From Exiguobacterium sp. s48 (lineage in GTDB: Bacteria > Bacillota > Bacilli > Exiguobacteriales > Exiguobacteriaceae): a stretch of DNA of 64,000 bases. This document shows positions 53,049 through 61,384 of this stretch, one piece after another (within the stretch, counting starts at the first letter, position 1; every line of letters begins with the position of its first letter). The notes beneath the pieces are model-generated. The model was not told where the DNA came from. It searched no databases and was given only the letters and a program-made list of their open reading frames with translations. The position numbers were made by a program, and so were the translations under genes. The stretch lies in assembly GCF_018617395.1 (NCBI RefSeq), contig NZ_JACSKC010000001.1, positions 992,001 through 1,056,000 of the forward strand, read 5' to 3'.

Positions 53049-54965
53049 TTATTCTTTTGTCTGTTCTTTGAAACGAAGAAGATCGGAATAAATTAAGTCG
53101 TCGTTCATTTGCAAAATCTTTTCCGCTTCTTCTGTCATCGGACCACATAGCGACGTGTCTTCCACAACTTCACCAGAAGTCGCATTGTAACATGTCGATT
53201 GTGTCCATACATACTCATCCGTCACGACCGTACCGTCACGGAAAATAGCACGACTGTTACGATTTTCTGAGAACAAGTCGTTCCCGAATCCAATCGTATC
53301 CGACGTATCAATTCCAAGAAGGTGTAAGATTGTCGGTTTCATGTCAACATGACTCCCGATCGTCTCATGCACTTCACCTTTCTTCTGATCCGGTAAATGG
53401 ATTGCGAATGGTACTTGTTGTAACTTCGCTACATCGAAAGGCGTCAATTCGTCTTTTCCGAGCAACTCAGCCATCGCATCGTTGTGGTTTGTCGAAATTC
53501 CATAGTGGTCACCATAGACGACAAAGATGGTATCATCCCACATCCCGTTCTCTTTCAATTGATCGATGAAGAGGCCGAGTGCGTAATCTTGATAGGCGAG
53601 TGCCTGAGGGAAATTGTTCAACGTGGTCGAGCTTGTCTCGAACTTCGGTACGAGCTCATAGTCCTCACTCGGCATCGTATATGGGAAGTGGTTCGTCAAC
53701 GTAATGAACTTCGCATAATACGGTTCCGGTAATTCTTTAAGCATTGGAATCGATTGCTCGAAGAAGCTATCGTCTAGAAGACCCCACTCTGTCATATTTT
53801 CAGGATTACCGAGGTCATAGCTCTTCTCATCAAAGAACTTGTCGACCCCTACATTTTTATACATTTGATCACGGTTCCAGAACGATTTGTTGTTCGCATG
53901 GAACACTGCTGAGTAATAGTTGTCTTCTTTAATTAACTCAGGAAGTGCCTGATATTCATTATCTGCGTTCGTAAAGTATACGGCACCACGCGGTAAGCCA
54001 TATAAAGAGTTATCTAGCGCAAACTCTGCATCCGATGTTTTCCCTTGACCAACAGTATGGTAATAGTTTGGCCAATAATGAGATTCATCGATCAACTTGT
54101 TCAAGTTCGGCGTAATGTACTCTCCATTCGGTGCTTTCATATTGTGCGTGAAGTTCTGAGTCGATTCAAACGAAACGACGATGACGTTCTTCCCTTTATA
54201 CTTCCCGAACAAATCTGGATTCGGTGCAGCATAGTTTTGACGAGTGAACTGTTCGATTGTTGCGAGTTCTGATTCGTCCGCCATTGCCTTTTGAGCAGAT
54301 GTTTTTGTTTGAAGCATCGCATCATATACATGGAAATTAAATGTTCCGATGTTTTTCACTAAAAGCTCACGGTCAAATGAGCGAGTTAACAATTCAGGGC
54401 GCTCCGTCTCAGCCAAAGAAAGGTTGAATAAGAATACAGATACGGCTGCCACAAATGTGATGAGAGCACGACGATGTGATGCCGCATTCTCTTTCAAGTT
54501 CATCCGCCATAGAATAAATGGAAGAACGAACACATCACCAAGAATAATCAAGTCTTTCCACTCTAATAATGAAGTGAACGATGAAGAGATCGTCTCCATG
54601 TTCGACGGTTGCATGATGACAGGAACTGTCAAATAGTCCGTGAATTCCCGAAAATACACGGCATCCGCAAACAGAACGAATGAAGCAACCGCATAAAGGG
54701 TGAAGAGCACCCATTTTTGTTTGTTTCCTTTAAAGAAGAAGTGGAAGGCGAACAGGAATAAGGTCGAACTGATTGGGCTAATCAGTAAGATAAATGCCTG
54801 CGCAGTGTTTTCAATCGGAATGTTAAAGAAAAATTGATAGACGATGTACGTCTTCGTCCAAAGCAATAACGTAAAAATCCAAAATAAACGATATTCTTGA
54901 AACGAAGTACGGACCGTGTCGTTCAGTCTCGTCGATAGCTTCGAGAAGCGTTGAGATGAATTCAT
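53049..54965 (-). CDS. ltaS: Lipoteichoic acid synthase (LtaS/YqgS family)
   Basis: Polyglycerolphosphate polymerase of 638 residues. Five transmembrane helices fill about residues 25-185. The extracellular sulfatase-like domain has VIVVSFESTQNF (metal Glu), the nucleophile Thr in VGQGKTSDAEFALDNSLYGL (about residue 300), NKSFWNRDQMYKNVGVDKFFDE and VVYGDHYG. Position matches yqgS in B. subtilis, a minor paralogue there. Whether this is the main enzyme here cannot be judged from the window. Confidence 0.94.
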   Translation of the reverse strand: MNSSQRFSKLSTRLNDTVRTSFQEYRLFWIFTLLLWTKTYIVYQFFFNIPIENTAQAFILLISPISSTLFLFAFHFFFKGNKQKWVLFTLYAVASFVLFADAVYFREFTDYLTVPVIMQPSNMETISSSFTSLLEWKDLIILGDVFVLPFILWRMNLKENAASHRRALITFVAAVSVFLFNLSLAETERPELLTRSFDRELLVKNIGTFNFHVYDAMLQTKTSAQKAMADESELATIEQFTRQNYAAPNPDLFGKYKGKNVIVVSFESTQNFTHNMKAPNGEYITPNLNKLIDESHYWPNYYHTVGQGKTSDAEFALDNSLYGLPRGAVYFTNADNEYQALPELIKEDNYYSAVFHANNKSFWNRDQMYKNVGVDKFFDEKSYDLGNPENMTEWGLLDDSFFEQSIPMLKELPEPYYAKFITLTNHFPYTMPSEDYELVPKFETSSTTLNNFPQALAYQDYALGLFIDQLKENGMWDDTIFVVYGDHYGISTNHNDAMAELLGKDELTPFDVAKLQQVPFAIHLPDQKKGEVHETIGSHVDMKPTILHLLGIDTSDTIGFGNDLFSENRNSRAIFRDGTVVTDEYVWTQSTCYNATSGEVVEDTSLCGPMTEEAEKILQMNDDLIYSDLLRFKEQTKE

Positions 54966-55153
54966 CAGACGGTCTCCTCCTCTTTTCAGTTTTTAGGCAA
55001 GTTTTCATAGCCATTTTTATATTTGTTCATACATTGTACAATTCAAAATGAATAGTACACGTCCAGTATCAAGACCAAATCTTACTCCTTTTTTAATAAA
55101 AAATCAACTATGACGTTACAAATTTTACAATATCCCATACCCTTTCCCATAAG

Positions 55154-55181
55154 AAAACACGCCTGCATCAAGCAGACGTGT
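55154..55181 (-). terminator. Terminator of glcK
   Basis: ACACGtCTGC/GCAGgCGTGT with a TTGA-type loop, followed by TTTTC on the minus strand. Confidence 0.8.
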
Positions 55182-55186
55182 CGTCA

Positions 55187-56149
55187 TTATACGCGTGTCG
55201 GAAGGAAGTGTTTACGTGCTAACCACGCACACCCGATTACTCCGGCATCGTTTTCAAGTTCTGCGATTTTGAAAGTCGTTGACTCGTAGACGCGTTCGAG
55301 CGCAAACCGTTTAAATTGAGCGTCTAACGGTTCGAGTAATGCATCACCAGCTTTAGAGACGCCACCCCCGATGACAATCATTTTTGGATTGAGCGTGTTC
55401 GCGATGTTCGAAATCGTCAAACCAAGATATTCCGTCATTTCGTCAATGACTGATGTTGCGATCGAATCGCCCGCCTTATATGCTTCAAAGACGTCACGTG
55501 CCGTCACTTCCTTTAGGTCGTTCAAGGATGTGTCTTGATTTTTCCGTTTCTGCAGAGCCAATCGTGAGATGCCCGTAGCGGATGCAATGGTTTCGATACA
55601 TCCTAAACGACCACAACCACACTTCACAGCTTTCGTATCATCACGCTCTACCGTAATATGACCAATCTCTCCAGCCATACCTGCTGTTCCGTGGACGATA
55701 TTTCCATTTGTGATCACACCACCACCGACGCCCGTTCCAAGCGTAATCGCCAACAATTCAGATGCCCCTTCTCCAGCGCCTTTCCACATTTCACCGAGCG
55801 CTGCAGCATTCGCATCGTTTTCAAGTACAGCCGGAAGACCGACCGCCTGTTCGAATTCGCTCACAAGTGCGAAGTCTTTCCACCCGATATTTGGAGAATA
55901 TTCAACAACCCCTTCTGAGAAGTTGATGAACCCTGGCGCGCCGATTCCAGCGCCCGCAAAATCTTCTTTCTTTTTACCTGATGTCTCTAAATATGTTTCA
56001 AAAGAAGCTGCAATGTCCTTCGGGATATGTACACCGTTTTCTCGAATATCCGTTTTGACTTCCCACTTATCAGAAATGATGCCGTTCATGTCTAAAACAG
56101 CCATCTTCACCGTTGTACCTCCGATGTCGATCCCTAGTAACCATTTCAT
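55187..56149 (-). CDS. glcK: ROK-family glucokinase
   Basis: Cytoplasmic glucose kinase, 320 residues from ATG 56149. LLGIDIGGTTVKMAVLD (phosphate site), GIGAPGF, LENDANAAALGEMWKGAG with the catalytic Asp, GTGVGGGVI and the ROK zinc cluster CGCGRLGCIETIAS. Upstream lies a 12-bp perfect inverted repeat. The glcK-yqgQ pairing is the same as in B. subtilis. Confidence 0.95.
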   Translation of the reverse strand: MKWLLGIDIGGTTVKMAVLDMNGIISDKWEVKTDIRENGVHIPKDIAASFETYLETSGKKKEDFAGAGIGAPGFINFSEGVVEYSPNIGWKDFALVSEFEQAVGLPAVLENDANAAALGEMWKGAGEGASELLAITLGTGVGGGVITNGNIVHGTAGMAGEIGHITVERDDTKAVKCGCGRLGCIETIASATGISRLALQKRKNQDTSLNDLKEVTARDVFEAYKAGDSIATSVIDEMTEYLGLTISNIANTLNPKMIVIGGGVSKAGDALLEPLDAQFKRFALERVYESTTFKIAELENDAGVIGCAWLARKHFLPTRV

Positions 56150-56205
56150 ATCGTTCACTCCTCATCTCAACTAAATCGCTTTCATTGATTAGTGTACACT
56201 ATTAT

Positions 56206-56235
56206 CCCCTTAGTGCAACCCTTTGCACTAAGGGG
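56206..56235. repeat. 12-bp perfect inverted repeat upstream of glcK
   Basis: CCCCTTAGTGCA-N6-TGCACTAAGGGG in the 92-base gap between yqgQ and glcK. On the minus strand it is followed by ATAATAG rather than a T-tract, so it is not a typical terminator for yqgQ. It could stabilise mRNA or bind a regulator. Confidence 0.6.
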
Positions 56236-56241
56236 TTTCTG

Positions 56242-56436
56242 TCAATCCGTTGAATTTTTCAATTCATGGGTCAAAATGATTTTAGCCGTATCATAAACAC
56301 GTTGTTCGATGATGCCCCCCTCATACATTTCATCAAGCTCCATCATCATGAGTGAGATTTCAGCATCCCGTTCTCCGATGTAAATAATGGTTCCGAATGA
56401 TTTTAAAAACTGCTGGACATCATAAAAGTTTTTCAT
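56242..56436 (-). CDS. yqgQ: YqgQ family protein (DUF910)
   Basis: A 64-residue three-helix protein: MKNFYDVQQFLKSFGTIIYIGERDAEISLM and ELDEMYEGGIIEQRVYDTAKIILTHEL match YqgQ, a possible nucleic-acid-binding fold of unknown role. The start overlaps the M42 peptidase stop (ATGA). Confidence 0.92.
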   Translation of the reverse strand: MKNFYDVQQFLKSFGTIIYIGERDAEISLMMMELDEMYEGGIIEQRVYDTAKIILTHELKNSTD

Positions 56437-57464
56437 GCTTTTTCCTCCATCGTTGATTGCACATAACGGTATAGCAGTTCTCTCGTGGCTTCCATAGATG
56501 ACGTATGAGTCCGCTCATAGCTATGACTGGATTCGATTCCAGGTCCAACCAATGCGTGTCGTACATCATAACCGGCACGAATGGCGGCTGATGCATCTGA
56601 ACCATAGTATGGATATATATCTACCTTATAGTCGATCTCGTAAGACTTACAAAGTGACGTAAATTTCCGACGCAATCCGATGTCATATGGTCCAGAAGAG
56701 TCTTTGGCACAGATTGAGACGGTATATTCATCTGAATGTTGACCATCCCCTAGTGCCCCCATATCGACAGCGACATACTCCACAACCGCTTCTGGAATAC
56801 CTGCATTCCCTCCGAAGCCGACTTCCTCATAGTTTGAGATCAAGTAATGAACTGTATGTGGTAAGTCTTGATCGACCAAGTCTTTTGCGAGGTCTAATAA
56901 AATAGCGACGGATGCCTTATCATCCAAATGGCGTGATTTCACATAACCTGAAGACGTCACTTTAAAACGCGGGTCAAATGAGACGAAATCACCAACTTCA
57001 ATCCCTAGTGCGTTCACTTCTTCACGCGAGTGAACCTTTTCGTCGAGTCGAACTTCTATGTTCGATGCTGAACGCTCCGCAGAGTTGGCATCCTTATAAA
57101 CGTGCACACTCGACTGATGAATGAGAATCGTACCTTCAATGGCTTCTCCTTCTTCACGATGAATAAGACAGTTCTCCCCCTCGATTGCCGTCCAGGCGTA
57201 TCCACCGACTTGGGTCAAACGCAAACGCCCACTCGGCAAGATTTCTTTCACCATCGCCCCTAACGTATCGACGTGCGCTGTTAACAGACGCGCTTTTGTT
57301 GACCGGCCAGGGAATGTCGCTAGCAATGCTCCTTTATGTAGCCGAGACGTAGTAACTCCGAGAGCGCGTAGCTCGCTCTCCGTATATGAAATAGCTTCTT
57401 CCGTCATACCAGACGGACTCGGAATATTCACCAATGTCTTTAATGTATCCATCATCTTGTTCAT
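56433..57464 (-). CDS. M42 family metallopeptidase (YsdC/glutamyl aminopeptidase-like)
   Basis: A 343-residue cocatalytic metallo-aminopeptidase. LTAHVDTLGAMV (His, Asp), SRHLDDKASVAILLDL (bridging Asp), SNYEEVGFGGNAG (catalytic and metal Glu), VAVDMGALGDG and the C-terminal SSHSYERTHTSSM (His). The PDZ-like insertion spans about residues 75-165. Probably releases N-terminal residues from peptides. AAGGGGAGAG precedes the ATG. Confidence 0.9.
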   Translation of the reverse strand: MNKMMDTLKTLVNIPSPSGMTEEAISYTESELRALGVTTSRLHKGALLATFPGRSTKARLLTAHVDTLGAMVKEILPSGRLRLTQVGGYAWTAIEGENCLIHREEGEAIEGTILIHQSSVHVYKDANSAERSASNIEVRLDEKVHSREEVNALGIEVGDFVSFDPRFKVTSSGYVKSRHLDDKASVAILLDLAKDLVDQDLPHTVHYLISNYEEVGFGGNAGIPEAVVEYVAVDMGALGDGQHSDEYTVSICAKDSSGPYDIGLRRKFTSLCKSYEIDYKVDIYPYYGSDASAAIRAGYDVRHALVGPGIESSHSYERTHTSSMEATRELLYRYVQSTMEEKA

Positions 57465-57476
57465 TTTGCTCTCCCC

Positions 57477-58529
57477 TTACCAAAATCCGTACCCATACAA
57501 GAATCCAAATAATAGGATTGTGAGCACAGAAAATAAGATTCGTTGTGTTCGATTTTTCTCATCAGGCAATCCGACGACTCCGGAGACGAAGAATCCACCC
57601 ATTAGTCCACCTGCATGTGCGAAATGGTCTAAACTTGCACCTAAAACAAATGCCAGGCCCACATTTAATCCTAACATAATAAACAATGGAGGTCCGAGCG
57701 TCTTCATAAAAAGTGAACGATCTCGTAATCCAAAGTAAAGTAGCGAGCCCACCAATCCAAAGAGTGCACCAGAGGCCCCCGCCGATATGGATTCACTGAA
57801 GGCGAACGATGCCGTCGTCGCCAATACCCCACTGATGATATAAATGATCAAGAATCTGATTGACCCATACATTCGTTCAACAAGTGGGCCGAGTGACCAA
57901 AGTGCAAACATATTGATCGCAAAATGAAACCAACCGATGTGTAGAAACATCGGGGTGATCAATCGCCACCATTCTCCTTGTTCGATGAGCGGATTCACTT
58001 TTGCGCCGAATGTGACCAACGTATTCGGGTCAAATGTCGAGCCGACCGACTCCGCTACCCACATCACTAAAAATGTAAGGAGTAGGAGTCCGTACACTAC
58101 TTTCGGTTTTCCAAACGAAAATCGCTTCTTAAGCTCCGCCTTCTTCTGCCGATCGAGCGAGACCGCAAGAAGACGAAACCGATCTTCTTCCATCGTAGGA
58201 GTACAAATCGATCGAGCCAACGTCACTTTCGCAGGAATCGAAAAGGATAACGAGCTAATTCTTTCTTCATCAACTAACCTCTCCCCGTACAGATGAATCG
58301 TCAACCGCTTCCGACCGATTCGGGCAAGACGAAAGGCGTTTAAGATGGCGTGGATATCCATTGCGACATGATTCGCCCATGCCTTTTCAGTTTGGATGTA
58401 TAAATCATAGCGATCGCCCGCTTTCGTATCGAGCAAGATGACCGCACGGGAAGGCTCTAAAACTCCTTCGATTCGTCCACCGCTCTCAACCGCATGATAA
58501 ATATCTTCCCAAAAACAACTCGTTGCCAA
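57477..58529 (-). CDS. gluP: Rhomboid family intramembrane protease (GluP/YqgP-like)
   Basis: A 350-residue protein: a cytoplasmic N-terminal domain of about 145 residues, then six or seven transmembrane helices. The serine protease dyad is Ser in AGASGALFGLVGSLL (about 252) and His in LDHFAHAGGLMGGFF (about 308); WWRLITPMFLHIGWFHFAINMFAL is the rhomboid loop. Starts with TTG behind GGAGGGGG. In B. subtilis GluP assists membrane protein quality control. Confidence 0.93.
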   Translation of the reverse strand: MATSCFWEDIYHAVESGGRIEGVLEPSRAVILLDTKAGDRYDLYIQTEKAWANHVAMDIHAILNAFRLARIGRKRLTIHLYGERLVDEERISSLSFSIPAKVTLARSICTPTMEEDRFRLLAVSLDRQKKAELKKRFSFGKPKVVYGLLLLTFLVMWVAESVGSTFDPNTLVTFGAKVNPLIEQGEWWRLITPMFLHIGWFHFAINMFALWSLGPLVERMYGSIRFLIIYIISGVLATTASFAFSESISAGASGALFGLVGSLLYFGLRDRSLFMKTLGPPLFIMLGLNVGLAFVLGASLDHFAHAGGLMGGFFVSGVVGLPDEKNRTQRILFSVLTILLFGFLYGYGFW

Positions 58530-58606
58530 CTAAACCCCCTCCTCTCTCAATTCTATTGTAAATCACGAAACGACGCACGACCAAACGATGATTCGTTCTA
58601 TATGTA

Positions 58607-58638
58607 TAAAAACCCGTAACCATATGGCTACGGGTTTT
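58607..58638 (-). terminator. Terminator of ldh
   Basis: AAAACCCGTAgCCATATGGtTACGGGTTTT, a near-perfect palindrome with T's on both sides, 14 bases after the ldh stop. Confidence 0.85.
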
Positions 58639-58651
58639 CGAAGGGTGAAGA

Positions 58652-59608
58652 TTACAAGACAGGCTCCATTGTTTTCATGAGTACGTTCGCAGAATGTTGC
58701 ATTTTCTCATGCTCTTCTTGTGACAACTCAATCTCAACGACTTCACGAACGCCTTGACGGTTGATGATTGCTGGCACACCGATATGAATATCGTGCAATC
58801 CATACTCTCCATCAAGGTGTGCACCGACTGTCAACAACGTATTCTCGTTACGAAGGACAGCTTTCACCAACCGAAGGAGGCCGAGTCCAATCGCATAGTA
58901 CGTCGCACCTTTGCGCTCGATAATATGATAAGCGGCATCACGAACATTTACGTAGATGTCTTCAAGGTCTTCCCAGTTGTATTCGTCATGTTCTTCAAGC
59001 AACTGCTCGACTGATTTTCCATAAATGCGCGCATTACTCCATGCAGCGAACTCCGTATCCCCATGCTCACCCATAATGTAGGCATGGCAGTTGCGCGGGT
59101 CGACATTGAAGTAATCCCCTAACATATAGCGTAAACGGGATGTATCCAACACGGTACCTGAACCGAAGACGCGATGTTTCGGAAGACCTGAATATTTCCA
59201 AGCGAGATGTGTCATGATGTCGACCGGGTTTGAGGCAATGATGATGATTCCATCGAATCCAGACTCCATAATCTCTGAAATCATGGACTTCATGATTTTC
59301 GCATTCTTTTCAACGAGGTCAAGGCGTGTCTCCCCTGGACGTTGCGGAGCACCTGCCGTAATCACAACGATATCAGCAACCCCACAGTCCGCATAATCCC
59401 CTGCCCAAACGCGCATCGGAGATGAAGCGAAGGAAACACCATGATTCAAGTCCATCGCTTCGCCTTCGGCTTTTGCTTTATTAATATCGATGATGACAAG
59501 CTCCTCACAAAGACTAGCTGTCGTTAATTGGTATGCGAAACTCGCACCTACTGCCCCAGCCCCTACAAGTGCGACACGTGTTACTTTAGCATGATTTAAT
59601 GTTTCCAT
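58652..59608 (-). CDS. ldh: L-lactate dehydrogenase
   Basis: NADH-dependent reduction of pyruvate, 318 residues from ATG 59608. [18 protein letters not shown] for NAD, the loop [16 protein letters not shown] with the substrate Arg, [36 protein letters not shown] and the catalytic His in [14 protein letters not shown]. Its promoter region carries two Rex-like sites and a cre-like site. Not part of this neighbourhood in B. subtilis. Confidence 0.96.
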   Translation of the reverse strand: METLNHAKVTRVALVGAGAVGASFAYQLTTASLCEELVIIDINKAKAEGEAMDLNHGVSFASSPMRVWAGDYADCGVADIVVITAGAPQRPGETRLDLVEKNAKIMKSMISEIMESGFDGIIIIASNPVDIMTHLAWKYSGLPKHRVFGSGTVLDTSRLRYMLGDYFNVDPRNCHAYIMGEHGDTEFAAWSNARIYGKSVEQLLEEHDEYNWEDLEDIYVNVRDAAYHIIERKGATYYAIGLGLLRLVKAVLRNENTLLTVGAHLDGEYGLHDIHIGVPAIINRQGVREVVEIELSQEEHEKMQHSANVLMKTMEPVL

Positions 59609-59669
59609 ATTGATTCTCCACCCTTCGAACAATCTGTTTCATGTATTTGTTATCTCTGTTACATAAAGA

Positions 59670-59687
59670 TTGTAACATCATTCACAA
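59670..59687. promoter_or_regulatory. Rex-like operator 1 of ldh
   Basis: TTGTAACATCATTCACAA against the Rex consensus TTGTGAA-N4-TTCACAA (two mismatches). It overlaps TACAAT, a probable -10 box of ldh on the minus strand (59674-59669). Confidence 0.65.
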
Positions 59688-59701
59688 ACCCTAACTACAG
59701 T

Positions 59702-59715
59702 GGAAACCGTTTTCA
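59702..59715. promoter_or_regulatory. cre-like site of ldh
   Basis: Minus strand TGAAAACGGTTTCC contains the cre core and deviates at the final base. It lies between the two Rex-like sites, upstream of the promoter. Confidence 0.5.
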
Positions 59716-59726
59716 CTTTGGCGATA

Positions 59727-59744
59727 TTGTGACAACATTCACAT
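59727..59744. promoter_or_regulatory. Rex-like operator 2 of ldh
   Basis: TTGTGACAACATTCACAT, two mismatches to the Rex consensus. Its start is 57 bases from that of operator 1. Confidence 0.6.
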
Positions 59745-59777
59745 TCGGATGAAACATCTTCATTTTCTGTACTACCC

Positions 59778-60548
59778 TCATCTGAATACGAAAAAACAAA
59801 TCACCGTTGCCCCAAACACAGATAAAAAATTAACCGCATCATTCCCAAGTAGACGGGACCCTGACACATAAATCGTCGGGACTTGATGATGAATTTTTTT
59901 CTCCGTCAGTTTGCCACAGACGTCACAGCGAAACTTCCGCTGCACAGTCGCGCCAAGTAACGTATCGATGATGCTTCCACTCAGACCGATTGCCCAAAGC
60001 ATTAGAAAGAGCGGTAGGTCCACTTCGATAAACAATACTGAAGACAACACGATCACGAACGCTCCTACGATCGACATCATCGTCCCAAGCGTTGACACTG
60101 CTCCGCTTGTGCCCGGTTCAACTCGTTTAAACGTGAACATGAATCGTGGTTGATGAGACGATAATACACCGAATTCCGATCCCCACGTATCACTCGTCGC
60201 GGCTGCAATGGAAACGATGTACATATAGAGAAAGACGTAATCTTTCGTATATAAAAATCCGAGTGCACAAAGGATACCTACCCCACCGTTCGCCAATACT
60301 TGTATGGCATCACGGGCACCGGTCTTTTCGACGATATCGTCGACCCCTTGCTTATCCCTAGAGCGATATTTTGAGGCGAGTGAGGATGTCGAGAAAAATA
60401 CACCGAGTAAGTAAAGTCCAAACCATCCAAACGATAATCCAATTACCGTACCCGTCACAACTGTCAATAGAGCTCCAGAGAGCGTCAAGGAGTGTAATCG
60501 ATACCCGAGATAGGCGACAACGCACGTCACGATAAAAATGGCAAACAT
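59778..60548 (-). CDS. DUF92 family membrane protein
   Basis: A 256-residue protein with seven or so transmembrane segments. GLYLLGVFFSTSSLASKYR, VLANGGVGILCAL, AAATSDTWGSEFGVLS and SGSIIDTLLGATVQRKFRCDVCGK are DUF92 signatures, the family of plant phytyl-phosphate kinase VTE6; a lipid-phosphate role is possible. A CDVCGK site could bind metal. ATG 60548 (AAAAGGAGA site) lies 22 bases inside the end of the preceding gene. Confidence 0.88.
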   Translation of the reverse strand: MFAIFIVTCVVAYLGYRLHSLTLSGALLTVVTGTVIGLSFGWFGLYLLGVFFSTSSLASKYRSRDKQGVDDIVEKTGARDAIQVLANGGVGILCALGFLYTKDYVFLYMYIVSIAAATSDTWGSEFGVLSSHQPRFMFTFKRVEPGTSGAVSTLGTMMSIVGAFVIVLSSVLFIEVDLPLFLMLWAIGLSGSIIDTLLGATVQRKFRCDVCGKLTEKKIHHQVPTIYVSGSRLLGNDAVNFLSVFGATVICFFVFR

Positions 60549-61081
60549 TGAATACTCTCCTTTTCCGTCACAATCCACTGTACTGGGAGATCGTGCGGTT
60601 CTGTCGGTACGTGTGTTACTAGTTGGGCAGAATAAGCTAGTGAAAGGGTCACACCTTCGTATGTCTCTAGAAATCGGTCATAGTATCCCCCGCCCCATCC
60701 GACACGAAAGCCAGAACGATCAAACACTCGTCCTGGAACGAGACATAAATCAATCGTCTGCGTCGTTGGAGAAGTCGTCGGTTCTAATATATTCATGACA
60801 CCGACCTCAAGGTCATCGAATGAGTTGATGACATGAAATGTAAGCCCCTGCTCCATTACTTTCGGGACACACACCGTTTTTCCTTCTTTAAATGCTTCAT
60901 GAATAATCGGTGATGTTTCGATTTCAAGTGGGAGTGACAATGTCACAGCAATCGTTTGACTGTTTTTCCACAAAGACGTCGCGAACAGTCTTTGATGAAT
61001 CAACTCATCCACTTCTTGCCGATTTTCCATTTGTCTAATGTACTGATGTACGGTACGTCTAAGCGCAGCTTTTTCATCCAC
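60527..61081 (-). CDS. yqgN: 5-formyltetrahydrofolate cyclo-ligase (YqgN)
   Basis: ATP-dependent conversion of 5-formyl-THF to methenyl-THF. The 184-residue protein has LRRTVHQYIR at the N-terminus, TIAVTLSLPLEIET, DLCLVPGRVFDRSGFRVGWGGGYYDRFL (nucleotide and folate loop) and a C-terminal WIVTEKESI. GTG start behind AAGGAGG. It sits next to rpmG, as in B. subtilis, and belongs to the same one-carbon network as folD and gcvT. Confidence 0.94.
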   Translation of the reverse strand: MDEKAALRRTVHQYIRQMENRQEVDELIHQRLFATSLWKNSQTIAVTLSLPLEIETSPIIHEAFKEGKTVCVPKVMEQGLTFHVINSFDDLEVGVMNILEPTTSPTTQTIDLCLVPGRVFDRSGFRVGWGGGYYDRFLETYEGVTLSLAYSAQLVTHVPTEPHDLPVQWIVTEKESIQCLPFLS

Positions 61082-61098
61082 AACGTATTCCTCCTTAC

Positions 61099-61126
61099 AA
61101 AAAAAGCCGCCACATATGTGACGGCC
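61099..61126 (-). terminator. Terminator of rpmG
   Basis: GCCGtCACATATGTGgCGGC followed by TTTTTTTG on the minus strand; 10 bases after the rpmG stop. Confidence 0.85.
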
Positions 61127-61135
61127 GGTCCCTTA

Positions 61136-61285
61136 TTACTTCACTTCGCGGTAAAGCGTGTGACGACGGAGACGTGGGTTGTATTTGCGCAACTCGAGGC
61201 GCTCAGGGTTGTTACGTTTGTTTTTCTTCGTGATGTACGTGCGATCGCCTGTTTCTGTGCAAGCTAATGTAATTTTAACGCGCAT
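61136..61285 (-). CDS. rpmG: 50S ribosomal protein L33, cysteine-poor form
   Basis: A 49-residue ribosomal protein: [23 protein letters not shown] through [26 protein letters not shown]. The zinc-binding Cys pairs of the C+ type (CxxC...CxxC) are lost: only one Cys remains, with TETG and KYNPR in their places. It is therefore a zinc-independent C- form. GGGAGTGA precedes the ATG. Confidence 0.95.
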   Translation of the reverse strand: MRVKITLACTETGDRTYITKKNKRNNPERLELRKYNPRLRRHTLYREVK

Positions 61286-61353
61286 TTCTTTCACTCCCAT
61301 CTTAATGATGTTGTATCAAGTGCTTTTGCTTTACAGTCTAAGCATACTCAATT

Positions 61354-61382
61354 ATCCTACCAAGTTTCCTGTGAAAAAGCAA
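61354..61382 (-). promoter_or_regulatory. rpmG promoter
   Basis: Minus strand TTGCTT, 17-base spacer, TAGGAT, just past the stop codon of the GH57 gene. Confidence 0.45.
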
Positions 61383-61384
61383 GG

